Origin: an uncultured bacterium
Lineage (GTDB): Bacteria > Bacillota > Clostridia > Oscillospirales > Butyricicoccaceae
Direction: 5' to 3'
Length of the DNA stretch: 7,413 nucleotides
Assembly (NCBI GenBank): GCA_905215125.1
Contig: CAJMOV010000092.1
Coordinates: forward strand, 1 to 7,413
The position numbers and the translations under genes are program-made. Shown here piece after piece: positions 6,109 through 7,413 of the stretch; positions within the stretch are counted from its first letter, which is position 1, and each line of letters opens with the position of its first letter. Below the pieces are notes generated by a model. The model saw only the letters and a program-made list of their open reading frames with translations. It searched no databases and had not been told where the DNA came from.

Positions 6109-6999
6109 TCAGTCCTTCAGTTTGGGGTCAAGCGCGTCGCGCAGCCCATCGCCGATAAGGTTGAGCGACAGCGCCGACAGCAGAATGGCTATGCCGGGGA
6201 AAAACAGCAGGTAGGAGGACGTGCGGATATACTGCCGCGCCTCGGACAGCATGGCGCCCCATTCAGGATCGGGCGGCTGGATGCCCAGGCCGATATAGGA
6301 CAGGCTGGCAGCAAACAGAATCATGCCGGCGACGCTCATGGTCGCGTTGACAATGATGGGGCCCATGGCATTGGGCAGGATGTACTTGTAAATCAGGCGC
6401 TTGTCGCTGGCGCCATAGGACTTGGCCGCTTCGATATAGTCCTGTCCCACGACCGAAAGTACCGTGGCCCGCACCAGACGCACCTTCCCCGGCACCGACC
6501 CTACTGCGATTGCGATCAGCAGGTTCTGCAGATTGGCGCCAAACGCCGCGATGACCGTCAGCGAAAGGAGCATGCTGGGAATACAGTTGATGACGTCCAT
6601 GATGCGCATGATGACGCTGTCGACTTTTCCGCCGTAATAGCCGGCCACCGCGCCGAGAGAGCCGCCGATTACCAGCGATATCCCGGTGGTCAGAAGCCCG
6701 ATGGTCAGCGACACCCGGCTGCCATGCAGCACGCGCGCAAAGCAGTCACGCCCATAGCCGTCAGTTCCGAAAGGGTGTTCCCTGCTGGGCGGCTGGAGAC
6801 GTTCCATCGCATTGTTTTCAATACCGTATTCATACGGGACAATCAGATCCGCAAAAATGGCAATGATGGCAAAGCACAAAATGACGGCAAGACCTACCAT
6901 GGAAGCCCGGTTTTTTTTCATACGCCTCCAGATTTCCTTCCATTGGCTTTTCTTACGGTATTTCAGCTTTTCCTGGGTGGTTGCAGTTTCGTTTACCAT
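6109..6999 (-). CDS. dppC: Dipeptide/oligopeptide ABC transporter permease, DppC/OppC type
   Basis: This 296-residue inner-membrane permease has the usual DppC/OppC length. A basic cytoplasmic N-terminus (KYRKKSQWKEIWRRMKKNR, 13-31) leads into a first membrane segment at about 34-54, followed by the extracytoplasmic EHPFGTDGYGRDCFARVLHG stretch (74-93) typical of the OppC N-terminal domain. Five further hydrophobic segments lie at roughly 95-121, 130-152, 155-170, 212-240 and 263-284. The EAA loop that docks onto the ATPases is EAAKSYGASDKRLIYKYILP (190-209). Family-typical SYIGLGIQPPDPEWG (234-248) and IGDGLRDALDPK (282-293) close the protein. The start is supported by AAAGGAGG at 7006-7013, 6 bases before the ATG and overlapping the dppB stop. 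Its stop overlaps the alternative dppD start. A run of eight A lies in codons 28-30. Confidence 0.96.
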   Translation of the reverse strand: MVNETATTQEKLKYRKKSQWKEIWRRMKKNRASMVGLAVILCFAIIAIFADLIVPYEYGIENNAMERLQPPSREHPFGTDGYGRDCFARVLHGSRVSLTIGLLTTGISLVIGGSLGAVAGYYGGKVDSVIMRIMDVINCIPSMLLSLTVIAAFGANLQNLLIAIAVGSVPGKVRLVRATVLSVVGQDYIEAAKSYGASDKRLIYKYILPNAMGPIIVNATMSVAGMILFAASLSYIGLGIQPPDPEWGAMLSEARQYIRTSSYLLFFPGIAILLSALSLNLIGDGLRDALDPKLKD

Positions 7000-7011
7000 A
7001 ACGCGCCTCCT

Positions 7012-7413
7012 TTATTTAATGAAGCGGGCCTTGATTCTCGGATCAATAACGGCATAAATGAGATCAAGCGCCAGCACGATAAGGCAGAAGAGCGTGGCGA
7101 GAAAGAGCGTGCAAGACAAAACTACGGGATCGTTTTTTTCGCGAATGCCTGTGATGACATATTGTCCCAGCCCCGGAAGAGAAAAGATGCTTTCCGTAAT
7201 GATTGAGCCGCCCAGCATGGAGGCGAAGTCCATGCCCAACACCGTGATGACCGGCATAAGGGCATTTTTCAGGGCGTGCCGCCAAATTACAATTTTTTCG
7301 CTGGCGCCCTTGGCCCGGGCCGTGCGGATGTAATCCTGGCGGATGGTTTCCAACATGGCGCTGCGGGTGATGCGCATGGTGCCGGCCACGCCGGTTATAG
7401 TCAGCACGGTAAT
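7012..7413 (-). CDS. dppB: Dipeptide/oligopeptide ABC transporter permease, DppB/OppB type, 5' part missing
   Basis: Only the last 133 residues are in the window. The frame stays open to the right edge, so the GTG at 7407 is internal and not a start. Full-length DppB/OppB proteins are about 305-340 residues, so more than half is missing. The EAA-loop hallmark DYIRTARAKGASEKIVIWRH is present, followed by LMPVITVLGMDFASMLGGSI, TESIFSLPGLGQYVITGI, and a last hydrophobic helix ending DPRIKARF, all in the order expected for this permease. It would form the transmembrane heterodimer with the adjacent DppC-like protein. The stop lies 12 bases before the dppC start. The start, the N-terminal segments and any upstream substrate-binding protein gene lie outside the window. 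Confidence 0.94.
   Translation of the reverse strand: MTVLTITGVAGTMRITRSAMLETIRQDYIRTARAKGASEKIVIWRHALKNALMPVITVLGMDFASMLGGSIITESIFSLPGLGQYVITGIREKNDPVVLSCTLFLATLFCLIVLALDLIYAVIDPRIKARFIK

Noticed and set aside
6911..6918. A8 run in dppC codons 28-30 as a phase-variation tract
   Set aside because: It encodes Lys-Lys-Asn in the basic N-terminus common to OppC proteins and is no longer than expected by chance.
6079..7206. Long plus-strand open frame of 375 codons
   Set aside because: It lies antisense to dppC and the ends of dppB and dppD, all of which have clear family motifs. Its translation is low in hydrophobic structure and shows no recognisable domain; it is a shadow frame.

Overview
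The window is a single-strand gene block. Eight genes lie head to tail on the minus strand with almost no intergenic space; the largest gap is 37 bases. Both end genes are cut by the window edges. The strong AGGAGG-type Shine-Dalgarno sites, mid-range GC (judged by eye, not computed), tight stop/RBS overlaps and the style of the transporter ATPases (one carries an LDGGR signature) suggest a Firmicute, probably a clostridial lineage. This placement is inference.

In transcription order (right to left) the layout is: the C-terminal part of a DppB/OppB-type permease (7012-7413), a DppC/OppC-type permease (6109-6999), a DppD/OppD-type ATPase (5105-6091), a DppF/OppF-type ATPase (4140-5105), a RidA enamine/imine deaminase (3743-4126), a fold-type I PLP enzyme of the aminotransferase / C-S lyase group (2524-3705), a PepD-type M20C dipeptidase (1062-2516), and a family M29 aminopeptidase (1-1056) whose C-terminus lies beyond the left edge. 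No complete substrate-binding protein gene is present; it may lie upstream of the permease, outside the window.

Read as a pathway, the block imports di- or oligopeptides, cleaves them in the cytosol with a dipeptidase and an aminopeptidase, and processes a released amino acid with a PLP enzyme. RidA would then clear the reactive 2-aminoacrylate or imine intermediates. This could be general peptide catabolism. A more specific possibility is salvage of S-conjugated peptides, in which import and cleavage of the dipeptide are followed by beta-lyase cleavage. The individual families are well known. The points worth a second look are this combination in one apparent operon, the atypical active-site positions of the PLP enzyme, and the asymmetric signature motifs of the two ATPases.

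No RNA genes, mobile elements, CRISPR arrays, convincing promoters or intrinsic terminators were seen. Long plus-strand reading frames are antisense shadows of the minus-strand genes.
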